This document shows positions 48,727 to 56,261 of a stretch of DNA of 64,000 bases, piece by piece. A program made the position numbers and the translations under genes. The notes beneath the pieces are model-generated. The model did not search any database, had not been told where the DNA came from, and saw only the letters and a program-made list of their open reading frames with translations. Positions within the stretch are counted from its first letter, which is position 1, and each line of letters begins with the position of its first letter. This stretch comes from an uncultured Acetatifactor sp. (GTDB taxonomy: Bacteria > Bacillota > Clostridia > Lachnospirales > Lachnospiraceae), in assembly GCA_947625255.1 (NCBI GenBank), contig CANQNT010000005.1, positions 1 to 64,000 of the forward strand, written 5' to 3'.

Positions 48727-49185
48727 ATGAAAAAAATCATCTTCATGGGCCGCAGCGAGTGCGGCAAGACCACGCTCACCCAGGCGATGAAAGGGAAGGA
48801 AATTACCTACCACAAGACACAGTACATTAATCATTTCGACGTGATCATTGACACGCCCGGAGAATATCTCCAGACACATACGCTGGGACACGCGCTGGCT
48901 CTCTATACCTATGAAGCCCAGGTGGTGGGGCTGCTTTTATCCGCGACGGAGCCCTTTTCCCTGTACCCTCCCTGCATCACTTGTATGTGTAACCGGGACG
49001 TGATCGGAATTGTGACCAAGATTGACTCTCCCGGGGGGAATCCGGAGCGCAGTGCCAGATGGCTGAGGCTTGCGGGATGTAAGACCATTTTTTTCGTGGA
49101 TTCCAAGACGGGCGAAGGGGTTGCGGAGATCCTGGAATATTTGCGTGAAGATGGCGATGTGATGCCGTGGGAAATGCTTGAATGA
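48727..49185 (+). CDS. EutP/PduV-like GTPase
   Basis: A 152-residue small P-loop protein with Walker A GRSECGKTT (residues 8-16), the switch region DTPGEYLQ, and the base-recognition segment TKID. PduV of Salmonella is linked to compartment positioning and EutP has been reported as an acetate kinase-like or GTPase protein; the function here is open. ATG 48727 is chosen for the typical MKKIIFMG opening with GGGAGGC upstream. It lies between the EutS-type shell gene and promoter P2. Confidence 0.87.
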   Translation: MKKIIFMGRSECGKTTLTQAMKGKEITYHKTQYINHFDVIIDTPGEYLQTHTLGHALALYTYEAQVVGLLLSATEPFSLYPPCITCMCNRDVIGIVTKIDSPGGNPERSARWLRLAGCKTIFFVDSKTGEGVAEILEYLREDGDVMPWEMLE

Positions 49186-49208
49186 AGATCCTTATATGGA
49201 TATATATG

Positions 49209-49237
49209 TTGACTCTTGTGGGATTTAGAGGTATAAT
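49209..49237 (+). promoter_or_regulatory. Promoter P2 of the microcompartment locus
   Basis: TTGACT (49209-49214), 17 nt, TATAAT (49232-49237), 62 nt ahead of the aldolase start. The -35 box matches P1, so cargo and main shell genes can be transcribed apart from the dehydratase. Confidence 0.8.
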
Positions 49238-49298
49238 TACAAAAAAAGCAACAAGATCAAAACCAAAATCATATAAATTTTAAGGAGGACTCAAAAAT

Positions 49299-50108
49299 AT
49301 GGTGAATGAGTACGAACTGAAACAACAGATTTGTGAGATTGGTAAGAGAATCTACAACAGAAACATGGTTGCGGCCAATGACGGTAATATTTCCGTGAAG
49401 CTGAATGATAATGAGTTTCTGTGCACTCCTACCGGCGTTTCCAAGGGCTTTATGACTCCGGAATTCATCTGCAAAGTGGATGCCGAGGGTAATGTGATCC
49501 AGGCCAACAAGGGTTTTAAGCCTTCCAGCGAGATCAAGATGCACATGAGAGTATATCAGAAGAGACCTGACGTAGGCGCCGTTGTACATGCTCATCCTAC
49601 GTTTGCAACTGCTTTCGCGATTGCGGGAATTCCTTTGACCCAGCCCATCATGCCGGAAGCGGTTATCGCTCTGGGCTGCGTGCCGATCGCTGAGTACGGC
49701 ACTCCTTCTACCACGGAGATCCCTGACAATGTAGAGAAGTATCTTCCTTATTATGACGCGGTTTTGCTTGAGAGCCATGGCGCGCTGACCTGGTCTACCG
49801 ATTTGCTTGCGGCTTATCATAAGATGGAGAGTGTGGAGTTCTACGCGGAGCTGCTGTATAAGTCCAAGATGCTGGGCGGACCCAAGGAATTCGACAAGGC
49901 TACCGTTGAGAAGCTGTATGAGATTCGGAGAAAGTTCGGTCTTCCCGGCAAGCATCCTGCGAATCTGTGCCTGAACAAGGGAACGACCAATTGCCATAAC
50001 TGTGGCGGCGGATGTTCTGGTTCTGTCAGCTCTGAACCCAAGAGCGTTTCTCCCGAGGTAGTTGCGGAGATCACCAAGCAGGTATTGGCACAGCTTGGCA
50101 TGAAGTAA
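49299..50108 (+). CDS. Class II sugar-phosphate aldolase with C-terminal encapsulation peptide
   Basis: A 269-residue zinc aldolase that should split L-fuculose-1-phosphate or L-rhamnulose-1-phosphate into DHAP and lactaldehyde. The zinc ligands lie in VVHAHPTFA and ESHGAL; NDGNISVK is the phosphate loop. After the core (about 1-215) comes a linker with CHNCGGGC (Cys232, 235, 239) and a C-terminal amphipathic helix, SPEVVAEITKQVLAQLG, which matches microcompartment targeting peptides. In the window the only matching kinase/isomerase pair is rhaBA, so rhamnulose-1-phosphate is favoured. AAGGAGG precedes the ATG. Confidence 0.9.
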   Translation: MVNEYELKQQICEIGKRIYNRNMVAANDGNISVKLNDNEFLCTPTGVSKGFMTPEFICKVDAEGNVIQANKGFKPSSEIKMHMRVYQKRPDVGAVVHAHPTFATAFAIAGIPLTQPIMPEAVIALGCVPIAEYGTPSTTEIPDNVEKYLPYYDAVLLESHGALTWSTDLLAAYHKMESVEFYAELLYKSKMLGGPKEFDKATVEKLYEIRRKFGLPGKHPANLCLNKGTTNCHNCGGGCSGSVSSEPKSVSPEVVAEITKQVLAQLGMK

Positions 50109-50109
50109 G

Positions 50110-50700
50110 ATGCCTATGAATAATGATAGAAAAGAGATCGAAGAGGCGAAGGTCGCCCGGATTGTCCGTTCGATTCTGGAGCAATATGGAAAGAACGGAT
50201 CTGTAAGCGGCTGCCCCGCGGAGACGAAAAAGTGTGCGGAGAGGGGATGTGAAGCACCCCGGACCGCCCGCCTGGTTGCCAACGTCACCCTGGATTTCGC
50301 TGAGTGTCTGATGAAGCGGGTGGAAGCGAAAGCGACTCAGATGGGAATGAGGGTCGTTACCGCCGTGGCGGATGCCGCCGGCAGACCCGTGGCAGTGCGG
50401 TGCATGGACGGCGCTTTTATGGGAAGCTATGACGTGGCGTTAAATAAGACCTACACGGCCATTGCTTTTCAGATGTCCACGGAAGAGCTCGGACGTTTGA
50501 GCCAGCCCGGTGGTCCCCTTTACGGGATTCAGTTTACGAATCAGGGGAAGATCGTGATCTTTGGCGGAGGTGTACCCCTGAAGCTGAGAGGGAGCATTAT
50601 CGGAGCCTTTGGCGTCAGCGGAGGCACTGCCGAGCAGGATACCGGTCTGGCACATTTCGCGGAAGAGACATTTCTGGAGATGACAGGGCAAAATCAGTAA
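50110..50700 (+). CDS. PduO C-terminal/GlcG-like protein with N-terminal targeting helix
   Basis: A 196-residue protein. Residues about 7-29 (EEAKVARIVRSILEQYG) form an amphipathic helix of the encapsulation type; residues about 60-190 are the HbpS/GlcG/PduO-C domain (VVTAVADAAGRPVAVRCMDGA, YTAIAFQMST, GVPLKLRGSIIGAFGVSGG). There is no adenosyltransferase domain, fitting a B12-independent pathway. Related domains bind haem or corrinoids; here the ligand is unknown. It starts 1 nt after the aldolase stop. Confidence 0.85.
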   Translation: MPMNNDRKEIEEAKVARIVRSILEQYGKNGSVSGCPAETKKCAERGCEAPRTARLVANVTLDFAECLMKRVEAKATQMGMRVVTAVADAAGRPVAVRCMDGAFMGSYDVALNKTYTAIAFQMSTEELGRLSQPGGPLYGIQFTNQGKIVIFGGGVPLKLRGSIIGAFGVSGGTAEQDTGLAHFAEETFLEMTGQNQ

Positions 50701-50777
50701 AAATCATGGGCGATGGAGGGCCGGCCCGTTTGCTGTTCGCGGGCTATGGACGGGAAAATCGCAATAGGAGTGAAAAC

Positions 50778-52160
50778 ATGAACGAGCAAATGGTGAATGA
50801 TATTGTAAAAGAAGTGATCGCCAAGCTTCAGATTTCGGAAAGTCCGTCGGGCAAGCACGGTATTTTCACGGATATGAATGACGCGATCGCCGCGGCCAAG
50901 GCCGCTCAGGCAGTCGTTCGCAATATGTCCATGGATCAGCGGGAGAAGATTATTTCCAATATCCGCAGGATGACCAAGGAACGTGCGGAGACGCTGGCGC
51001 GCATGGGCGTGCAGGAAACCGGAATGGGCAATGTGGGACATAAGATTTTGAAACACATTCTGGTGGCTGAGAAGACTCCCGGAACGGAGGATATCACCAC
51101 GACGGCCTGGTCCGGAGACAGAGGTCTTACTTTGATCGAGATGGGGCCCTTTGGCGTGATCGGAGCCATTACCCCCTGCACCAATCCCAGTGAGACCGTG
51201 CTTTGCAACTCGATCGGCATGATCGCGGCAGGCAATACGGTGGTGTTCAATCCCCATCCGCAGGCCATTAAGACCACGATCTACGCCATCAACATGATCA
51301 ACGAAGCCTCTCTGGCGGCTGGCGGCCCGGACAACGTGGCCTGTACCGTGGAAAATCCCACCCTGGAGACCAGCGCCGTAATGATGAAGCATAAGGACAT
51401 TCCTTTGCTGGTGGCTACCGGCGGGCCCGGCGTGGTGACAGCGGTGCTTTCTTCCGGCAAGAGAGGTATTGGGGCCGGCGCCGGCAATCCTCCCGCGTTG
51501 GTGGACGAGACCGCGGATGTGCGCAAGGCGGCCGGAGACATTGTAAACGGCTGTACTTTTGACAACAATCTCCCTTGTATCGCGGAGAAAGAGATCGTGG
51601 CGGTTTCCTCCATCATGGACGAGCTGATGCACTACATGATAACGGAGCAGGGCTGCTATCTGGCTTCCAAGGAAGAGCAGGACAAGCTGGTGGCCACGGT
51701 GCTCACGCCCAAGGGACTGAACAGAAAATGTGTGGGACGTGACGCAAAGACGCTGCTTGGCATGATCGGTGTGAGCGTTCCAGACAATATCCGCTGCATC
51801 GTCTTTGAAGGAGAGAAAGAACATCCTCTGATTTCGGAAGAGTTAATGATGCCGATTCTGGGCGTGGTTCGGGCCAAGGACTTTGACGACGCGGTGGAAA
51901 AGGCAGTGTGGCTGGAGCATGGCAACCGCCATTCCGCGCACATCCATTCCAAGAACATTGATAATATCACCAAATATGCCAAGGCGATCGATACCGCCAT
52001 CTTGGTGAAAAACGGGCCTTCCTATTCCGCGTTGGGCTTCGGCGGCGAGGGATATTGTACCTTTACCATCGCCAGCAGGACGGGCGAGGGCCTGACCAGT
52101 GCAAAGAGCTTTACCAAGAGCAGACGGTGCGTGATGACGGACAGCCTGTGCATCCGCTGA
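50778..52160 (+). CDS. pduP: CoA-acylating propionaldehyde dehydrogenase
   Basis: A 460-residue aldehyde dehydrogenase of the PduP/EutE class, converting propionaldehyde, CoA and NAD+ to propionyl-CoA. The catalytic Cys267 is in NNLPCIAEKE and the cofactor region is GPFGVIGAITPCTNPSE. The first 18 residues (MNEQMVNDIVKEVIAKLQ) are a classic targeting helix. The start at 50778 has TAGGAG 8 nt upstream; the upstream in-frame extension is not conserved. It directs product to PduL and shares NAD(H) with the alcohol dehydrogenase. Confidence 0.93.
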   Translation: MNEQMVNDIVKEVIAKLQISESPSGKHGIFTDMNDAIAAAKAAQAVVRNMSMDQREKIISNIRRMTKERAETLARMGVQETGMGNVGHKILKHILVAEKTPGTEDITTTAWSGDRGLTLIEMGPFGVIGAITPCTNPSETVLCNSIGMIAAGNTVVFNPHPQAIKTTIYAINMINEASLAAGGPDNVACTVENPTLETSAVMMKHKDIPLLVATGGPGVVTAVLSSGKRGIGAGAGNPPALVDETADVRKAAGDIVNGCTFDNNLPCIAEKEIVAVSSIMDELMHYMITEQGCYLASKEEQDKLVATVLTPKGLNRKCVGRDAKTLLGMIGVSVPDNIRCIVFEGEKEHPLISEELMMPILGVVRAKDFDDAVEKAVWLEHGNRHSAHIHSKNIDNITKYAKAIDTAILVKNGPSYSALGFGGEGYCTFTIASRTGEGLTSAKSFTKSRRCVMTDSLCIR

Positions 52161-52236
52161 CCGGCGGCGCAAAGCTGTCTGAGGAAAGGCCGATGGCACA
52201 ACAGACTTATTATCATATAGAAAGGAAAGAGGCACA

Positions 52237-53457
52237 ATGGACTTGAGCAATGTAAATGTAGAAGAAATTGTGAGGCAGGTTATCCTGAATATGGAGAACA
52301 AGGGCCAGTCCGCCAGCACGGGAAGCACCGCTTCTTCCGCCGGCGGCAGCCAGATCCCCAAGACGGCCAGGGTAGCGATGCTGACGGCCCTGGAGCATTT
52401 CGATATTAAGGAATTCCCGATCCCCGAAGTGGGAGATGACGACATCTTAGTAAAGGTGGAGGGCTGCGGGATCTGCGGTACGGACGCTCACGAGTTTAAA
52501 AGAGATCCCTTTGGATTGATTCCCGTCGCCCTGGGACACGAGGGTACCGGCGAGATCGTAAAAATGGGAAAGAATGTGAAAAAGGACAGCGCCGGCAAGG
52601 ACTTACATATCGGGGACAAGGTTGTTACTTGTATGATCTTCAAGGATAATCCGGACATCACGATGTTTGACCTGAACAAGCAGAACGTGGGCGGCGCGGA
52701 CGTGTATGGACTTCTTCCGGATGACGATATCCATCTGAACGGCTGGTTCTCGGATTATATTTTCATTCGCGGCGGTTCTACCGTATTTAACGTAAGCGAT
52801 CTGGATCTGTATTCCAGAATCCTGATTGAGCCCTGCGCGGTGTTGATTCACGCGGTGGAGCGTGCCAAGAGCACCGGGATCCTGCGCTTTAACTCCAGAG
52901 TGGTGGTTCAGGGCTGCGGTCCTATCGGACTGATCTGTATCGCGATTCTGCGGACCATGGGGATTCAGAACATTATCGCGGTGGACGGCGAACAGAAGAG
53001 ACTGGATTTCGCCAGACAGCTCGGTGCCAGCGGCACGGTGAACTTCAAGGATTTCAAGGGAATCGAAGCGCTGGCCGGCGGTGTCAAGGATGCGCTGGGC
53101 GGCTATCTGGCTGACTTCGCGTTCCAGTGTACCGGTTCACCGGCGGCACATTCCAACATCTACAAGTTCATCCGCAACGGCGGCGGCTTGTGTGAACTGG
53201 GCTTCTTTATCAATGGCGGGGATGCCACCATCAACCCGCACTTTGATATCTGCTCCAAGGAGATCACGATCGTGGGAAGCTGGGTGTACACGCTGCGGGA
53301 TTACGCAACCACCTTTGATTTCCTCAAGAGCGCGAAACAGATCGGTCTGCCGATCGAGAAGCTGATCACGCATACTTTCCCGTTGGATCAGATTAATGAG
53401 GGACATAAGACCAATCTGGCGATGAAGGGCTTGAAGATAGCGATCATTAACAAATAA
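52237..53457 (+). CDS. Zinc-type alcohol dehydrogenase with targeting helix
   Basis: A 406-residue medium-chain dehydrogenase that should reduce propionaldehyde to 1-propanol and recycle NAD+ inside the shell. The N-terminal helix NVNVEEIVRQVILNME is of the encapsulation type, followed by a Ser/Gly linker. Catalytic zinc residues lie in CGICGTDAHE and GHEGTGEIV, and the NAD fold in GCGPIGLI. The four-cysteine structural zinc lobe is absent. Salmonella uses an iron-type PduQ instead, whereas I recall a GroES-type enzyme in the C. phytofermentans locus. Confidence 0.9.
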   Translation: MDLSNVNVEEIVRQVILNMENKGQSASTGSTASSAGGSQIPKTARVAMLTALEHFDIKEFPIPEVGDDDILVKVEGCGICGTDAHEFKRDPFGLIPVALGHEGTGEIVKMGKNVKKDSAGKDLHIGDKVVTCMIFKDNPDITMFDLNKQNVGGADVYGLLPDDDIHLNGWFSDYIFIRGGSTVFNVSDLDLYSRILIEPCAVLIHAVERAKSTGILRFNSRVVVQGCGPIGLICIAILRTMGIQNIIAVDGEQKRLDFARQLGASGTVNFKDFKGIEALAGGVKDALGGYLADFAFQCTGSPAAHSNIYKFIRNGGGLCELGFFINGGDATINPHFDICSKEITIVGSWVYTLRDYATTFDFLKSAKQIGLPIEKLITHTFPLDQINEGHKTNLAMKGLKIAIINK

Positions 53458-53493
53458 CGGAGTGGGTGACGTAAGCGCCAGGAAGGAGCCACG

Positions 53494-53808
53494 GTGAATC
53501 AAGCTGTTGGAATTCTGGAGGTCTATGGTCTGGTGTGCGCTTTCATGGCGGCAGATGCCGGGTGCAAGGCAGCCAGCGTGACTCTGGAAAATTTTGATAA
53601 AAACAAGCCTGCCAATGCGGACTCCCTTCCGGTACCGTTACTGGTGACGATCAAGTTTCGCGGAAGCGTGGCAGACGTGGAAGCGGCAATGGAAGCCGCG
53701 ATGGAGATGGCGAAAAGCGTATCCGGTATCGTTCAGCATCATGTGATACCGAACCCTACCGATGATACTTGTAAGATGTTAAAGCTGAGTGGATTTGACA
53801 AAGCATAA
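53494..53808 (+). CDS. BMC-H shell protein with loop insertion
   Basis: A 104-residue single BMC domain: AVGILEVYGLVCAFMAADAGCKAA opens the fold (split across helix 1), and LLVTIKFRGSVADVEAAMEAAM completes it. A roughly 12-residue insertion (DKNKPANADSLP) sits between strands 2 and 3, unlike the PduA-like neighbours, and may alter the hexamer face or pore. The GTG start at 53494 follows AGGAAGGAG. First of four consecutive shell genes. Confidence 0.9.
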   Translation: MNQAVGILEVYGLVCAFMAADAGCKAASVTLENFDKNKPANADSLPVPLLVTIKFRGSVADVEAAMEAAMEMAKSVSGIVQHHVIPNPTDDTCKMLKLSGFDKA

Positions 53809-53823
53809 AAGGAGGATTTTAAA

Positions 53824-54099
53824 ATGGCAAAGGAAGCATTAGGAATGGTGGAAACGAGAGGACTGACCGCGGCGATCGAGGCAGCGGATGCGATGACCAA
53901 GGCGGCTGAAGTAAGCCTGATCGGTACCGAGAAGATCGGCTCCGGACTGGTGACCGTTATGGTCCGCGGCGATGTAGGCGCTGTAAAGGCGGCCGTGGAG
54001 AGCGGTTCCGCGGCGGCAAGCAAGCTGGGCGAGCTGGTAGCGGTTCATGTAATTCCCAGACCTCACGCGGATGTGGAGAAAATTCTGCCTACCATCTAA
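53824..54099 (+). CDS. BMC-H shell protein, PduA/PduJ-like
   Basis: A 91-residue canonical hexamer with the opening [20 protein letters not shown] and the pore segment [17 protein letters not shown]. This would be a major facet component. Ribosome site AAAGGAGG 8 nt upstream. The BMC domain encoded at 54661-54941 differs at only about 15 of the shared 91 residues (counted by eye), so the pair arose by duplication. Confidence 0.95.
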   Translation: MAKEALGMVETRGLTAAIEAADAMTKAAEVSLIGTEKIGSGLVTVMVRGDVGAVKAAVESGSAAASKLGELVAVHVIPRPHADVEKILPTI

Positions 54100-54129
54100 A
54101 GACAGCGAGTTTTTCCGGAGGACATCAGA

Positions 54130-54438
54130 ATGGGCAACTCATATGGCTTTATCGAAATATCCGGCGTGGTAGCCGCGATGGACGCGTTGGATATTATGTG
54201 TAAAACTGCAGATGTGGAGCTGGTTACCTGGGAACGGAAGCTGGGCGGTCGCCTGGTCACCCTGGTAGTCCAGGGGGGGATCGCCGCCGTGAAGCAGGCG
54301 GTGGAAGCGGCTTGCACTAAGGCAATCAAGAAACCCGTATCCCATGGTGTCATTGCCAATCCCCATCCCGAGATCGTGCGGCTGGTTTACATGAGCGCGA
54401 GCCGGTTTCGGGATGTTGGAGAACTGAGTGGAAGGTAG
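54130..54438 (+). CDS. BMC-H shell protein (divergent)
   Basis: A 102-residue BMC domain with opening [21 protein letters not shown] and core [23 protein letters not shown]. The pore segment (ERKLGGRL) carries a basic pair, unlike KIGSG of the neighbours, and a short C-terminal extension (about 88-102) is present. It starts 30 nt after the preceding gene. It probably forms hexamers of different permeability. Confidence 0.9.
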   Translation: MGNSYGFIEISGVVAAMDALDIMCKTADVELVTWERKLGGRLVTLVVQGGIAAVKQAVEAACTKAIKKPVSHGVIANPHPEIVRLVYMSASRFRDVGELSGR

Positions 54439-54479
54439 AGTTTCACTTAAGGCGCCGCGGCGCGGAAACGAGGAAAGAA

Positions 54480-54941
54480 ATGGAAGAGAGTAAAGGAACC
54501 CCGAAAAAGGCAGTGGCTGCGGCGAACCGTGTTCGAGCAGCGAAGTCGGCTTCCGCTACCAGGGCTTCGGCGAAGAAGGCGGCGGCTGAGAAGAAAGCAA
54601 CCAACCAAATTGATCATATTACGGACCCGGCGTCCGTAACCCAAAAGGAGGAAAAAAGAATGGCACAGGAAGCATTAGGAATGGTGGAAACAAGAGGTCT
54701 TGTAGCGGCGATCGAGGCTGCGGACGCAATGTGCAAATCCGCTAACGTAACCCTGATCGGTACCGAGAAGATCGGTTCCGGACTGGTAACCGTTATGGTA
54801 CGCGGTGATGTAGGCGCCGTTAAGTCTTCTGTTGAGAGCGGAGCTGCCGCAGCCGGCAAGCTTGGGGAGCTGATTGCCACCCATGTAATTCCCAGACCTC
54901 ATAATGACGTGGAGATGATTCTTCCCAGCATCAAGGAATGA
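54480..54941 (+). CDS. BMC-H shell protein with Lys/Ala-rich N-terminal extension
   Basis: A 153-residue product. The first 60 residues are basic and low-complexity ([19 protein letters not shown], then [10 protein letters not shown]), resembling histone-like tails. The rest is a PduA-like BMC domain. At codon 61 (54661) an in-frame ATG has its own excellent ribosome site (AAAAGGAGG, 54643-54651), so a 93-residue ordinary shell protein can also be made. The upstream ATG has a weaker GAGGAAAG site. The long form may interact with nucleic acid, cargo or the cytoplasmic side of the shell; this is inference. Confidence 0.88.
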   Translation: MEESKGTPKKAVAAANRVRAAKSASATRASAKKAAAEKKATNQIDHITDPASVTQKEEKRMAQEALGMVETRGLVAAIEAADAMCKSANVTLIGTEKIGSGLVTVMVRGDVGAVKSSVESGAAAAGKLGELIATHVIPRPHNDVEMILPSIKE

Positions 54942-55095
54942 GGAGAAGCGTCATAACGGCTGAGACAAAAGTTTGGAATGCTTGACGGGATGGAAAGCGG
55001 GGTGCTTTTCATGAGAATGGGAAGCACCTCGTAAGGGTCCGCGGTCGGCGATCAACAGGAAAGCGGATGGGAGCATCCGAAAAGCAGGTGACAAG

Positions 55096-55740
55096 TTGGA
55101 AACGAGAGAAATCGAATTTATCACGAAAGCAGTCATTGCTGCGTTAGAAAAGCAGAACGCTGGCGGCAAGGGATATGTGGTTCCGGTTGGCGTGTCCGCC
55201 AGGCATGTACACCTGACCCAGGAGCATGTTGAGGTGTTGTTTGGGGAAGGCTATCACTTGACGAAAAAAAAGGACTTGATGGGCGGCCAGTTTGCCTCGA
55301 ATGAGATGGTGACGCTGGTTGGCATCAAGCTTCGGGCAATAGAAAACGTAAGAGTTCTGGGACCGGTGAGAAAGGCTTCCCAGGTGGAAATTTCCGCGAC
55401 GGACGCCATCAAGCTGGGCATTAAGGCTCCGGTACGCGAGTCCGGCAATATCGCCGGGAGCGCGCCCATCGCCCTGGTAGGGCCCAAGGGAGCGCTTTAT
55501 CTGCAGGAGGGCTGCATCGTTGCGATGCGTCACATACATATGTCCCCGGCAGATGCCATGGCGGCAGGTCTTCATGACGGAGACATTGTATCCGTCAAGG
55601 CTGACAATGAAAGAGGAACTGTGTTCAATCAGGTAAAGATCCGTGTCAATGAAAGCTTTACTCTGGAGATGCATATCGACACTGACGAGGCCAATGCCAG
55701 CCAGATTAAGACGGGAGACACCGTTACGATCATAAAGTAA
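55096..55740 (+). CDS. pduL: Phosphate propanoyltransferase
   Basis: A 214-residue PduL that converts propionyl-CoA and phosphate to propionyl-phosphate and recycles CoA within the shell. The zinc-binding motifs are SARHVHLT in the first barrel and MRHIHMSPADA in the second. An N-terminal amphipathic helix (EIEFITKAVIAALEKQ) serves targeting. The start is TTG at 55096 with GCAGGTG upstream. No acetate/propionate kinase gene was seen in the window. Confidence 0.93.
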   Translation: METREIEFITKAVIAALEKQNAGGKGYVVPVGVSARHVHLTQEHVEVLFGEGYHLTKKKDLMGGQFASNEMVTLVGIKLRAIENVRVLGPVRKASQVEISATDAIKLGIKAPVRESGNIAGSAPIALVGPKGALYLQEGCIVAMRHIHMSPADAMAAGLHDGDIVSVKADNERGTVFNQVKIRVNESFTLEMHIDTDEANASQIKTGDTVTIIK

Positions 55741-55963
55741 TTGAGAGTGCGCCTGGGCGCCTGCCCGGCGGCCGCCGGCGGAGAAAAATGAAATGGCGCT
55801 CTCTTCGTCCACAGGACCAGGAGTTAGATTTGTGCGCGTATGTATCTGCTCTCTGGCCGGTGGACGGGTGAATCATAATGGCATGGCGGCCTGGATATGT
55901 GCCGGAGCTTTTTGAATCATCTGCATTTTACGCGAAAGAATGCCATGGAGGGATGGTGCAGAT

Positions 55964-56236
55964 ATGATTGTGGGAAAAGTAGTGGGCAGTATTGTGTCCA
56001 CCCGTAAGAATGAGAATTTAATTGGCAACAAGTTCATGATCATTGAACCGGTACCCGGAATGAGGGGAGAGATTGGATCCTTTGTTGCCATTGATAATAT
56101 TGGAGCCGGTATCGGGGAATATGTGCTGGTAGCCTGCGGGAGCGCGGCGAGAATCGGATGCGGCATGGAGAAAGCGCCGGTGGATGCCGCCATCGTGGGT
56201 ATCATAGACGATCCTTCCGGACTGGCGGATTTATAA
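55964..56236 (+). CDS. pduN: BMC vertex protein, EutN/PduN/CcmL family
   Basis: A 90-residue pentameric protein that caps shell vertices: MIVGKVVGSIVSTRKNENL, FMIIEPVP, GSFVAIDNIGAGIGEYVLVA and the C-terminal APVDAAIVGIID. The start at 55964 has GGAGGG 11 nt upstream. It is the only vertex protein gene in the locus. The 223 nt before it contains no evident gene. Confidence 0.94.
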   Translation: MIVGKVVGSIVSTRKNENLIGNKFMIIEPVPGMRGEIGSFVAIDNIGAGIGEYVLVACGSAARIGCGMEKAPVDAAIVGIIDDPSGLADL

Positions 56237-56261
56237 AAACGAAGTTGGCGGTGAGCAAGCT

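Noticed and set aside
53494-54941. Possible CRISPR-like or tandem DNA repeat
   Set aside because: The repetition is of BMC protein domains with codon divergence, not short spaced repeats.
55741-55963. Possible small gene between pduL and the vertex gene
   Set aside because: No frame has both a ribosome site and protein-like composition; it is treated as non-coding leader.
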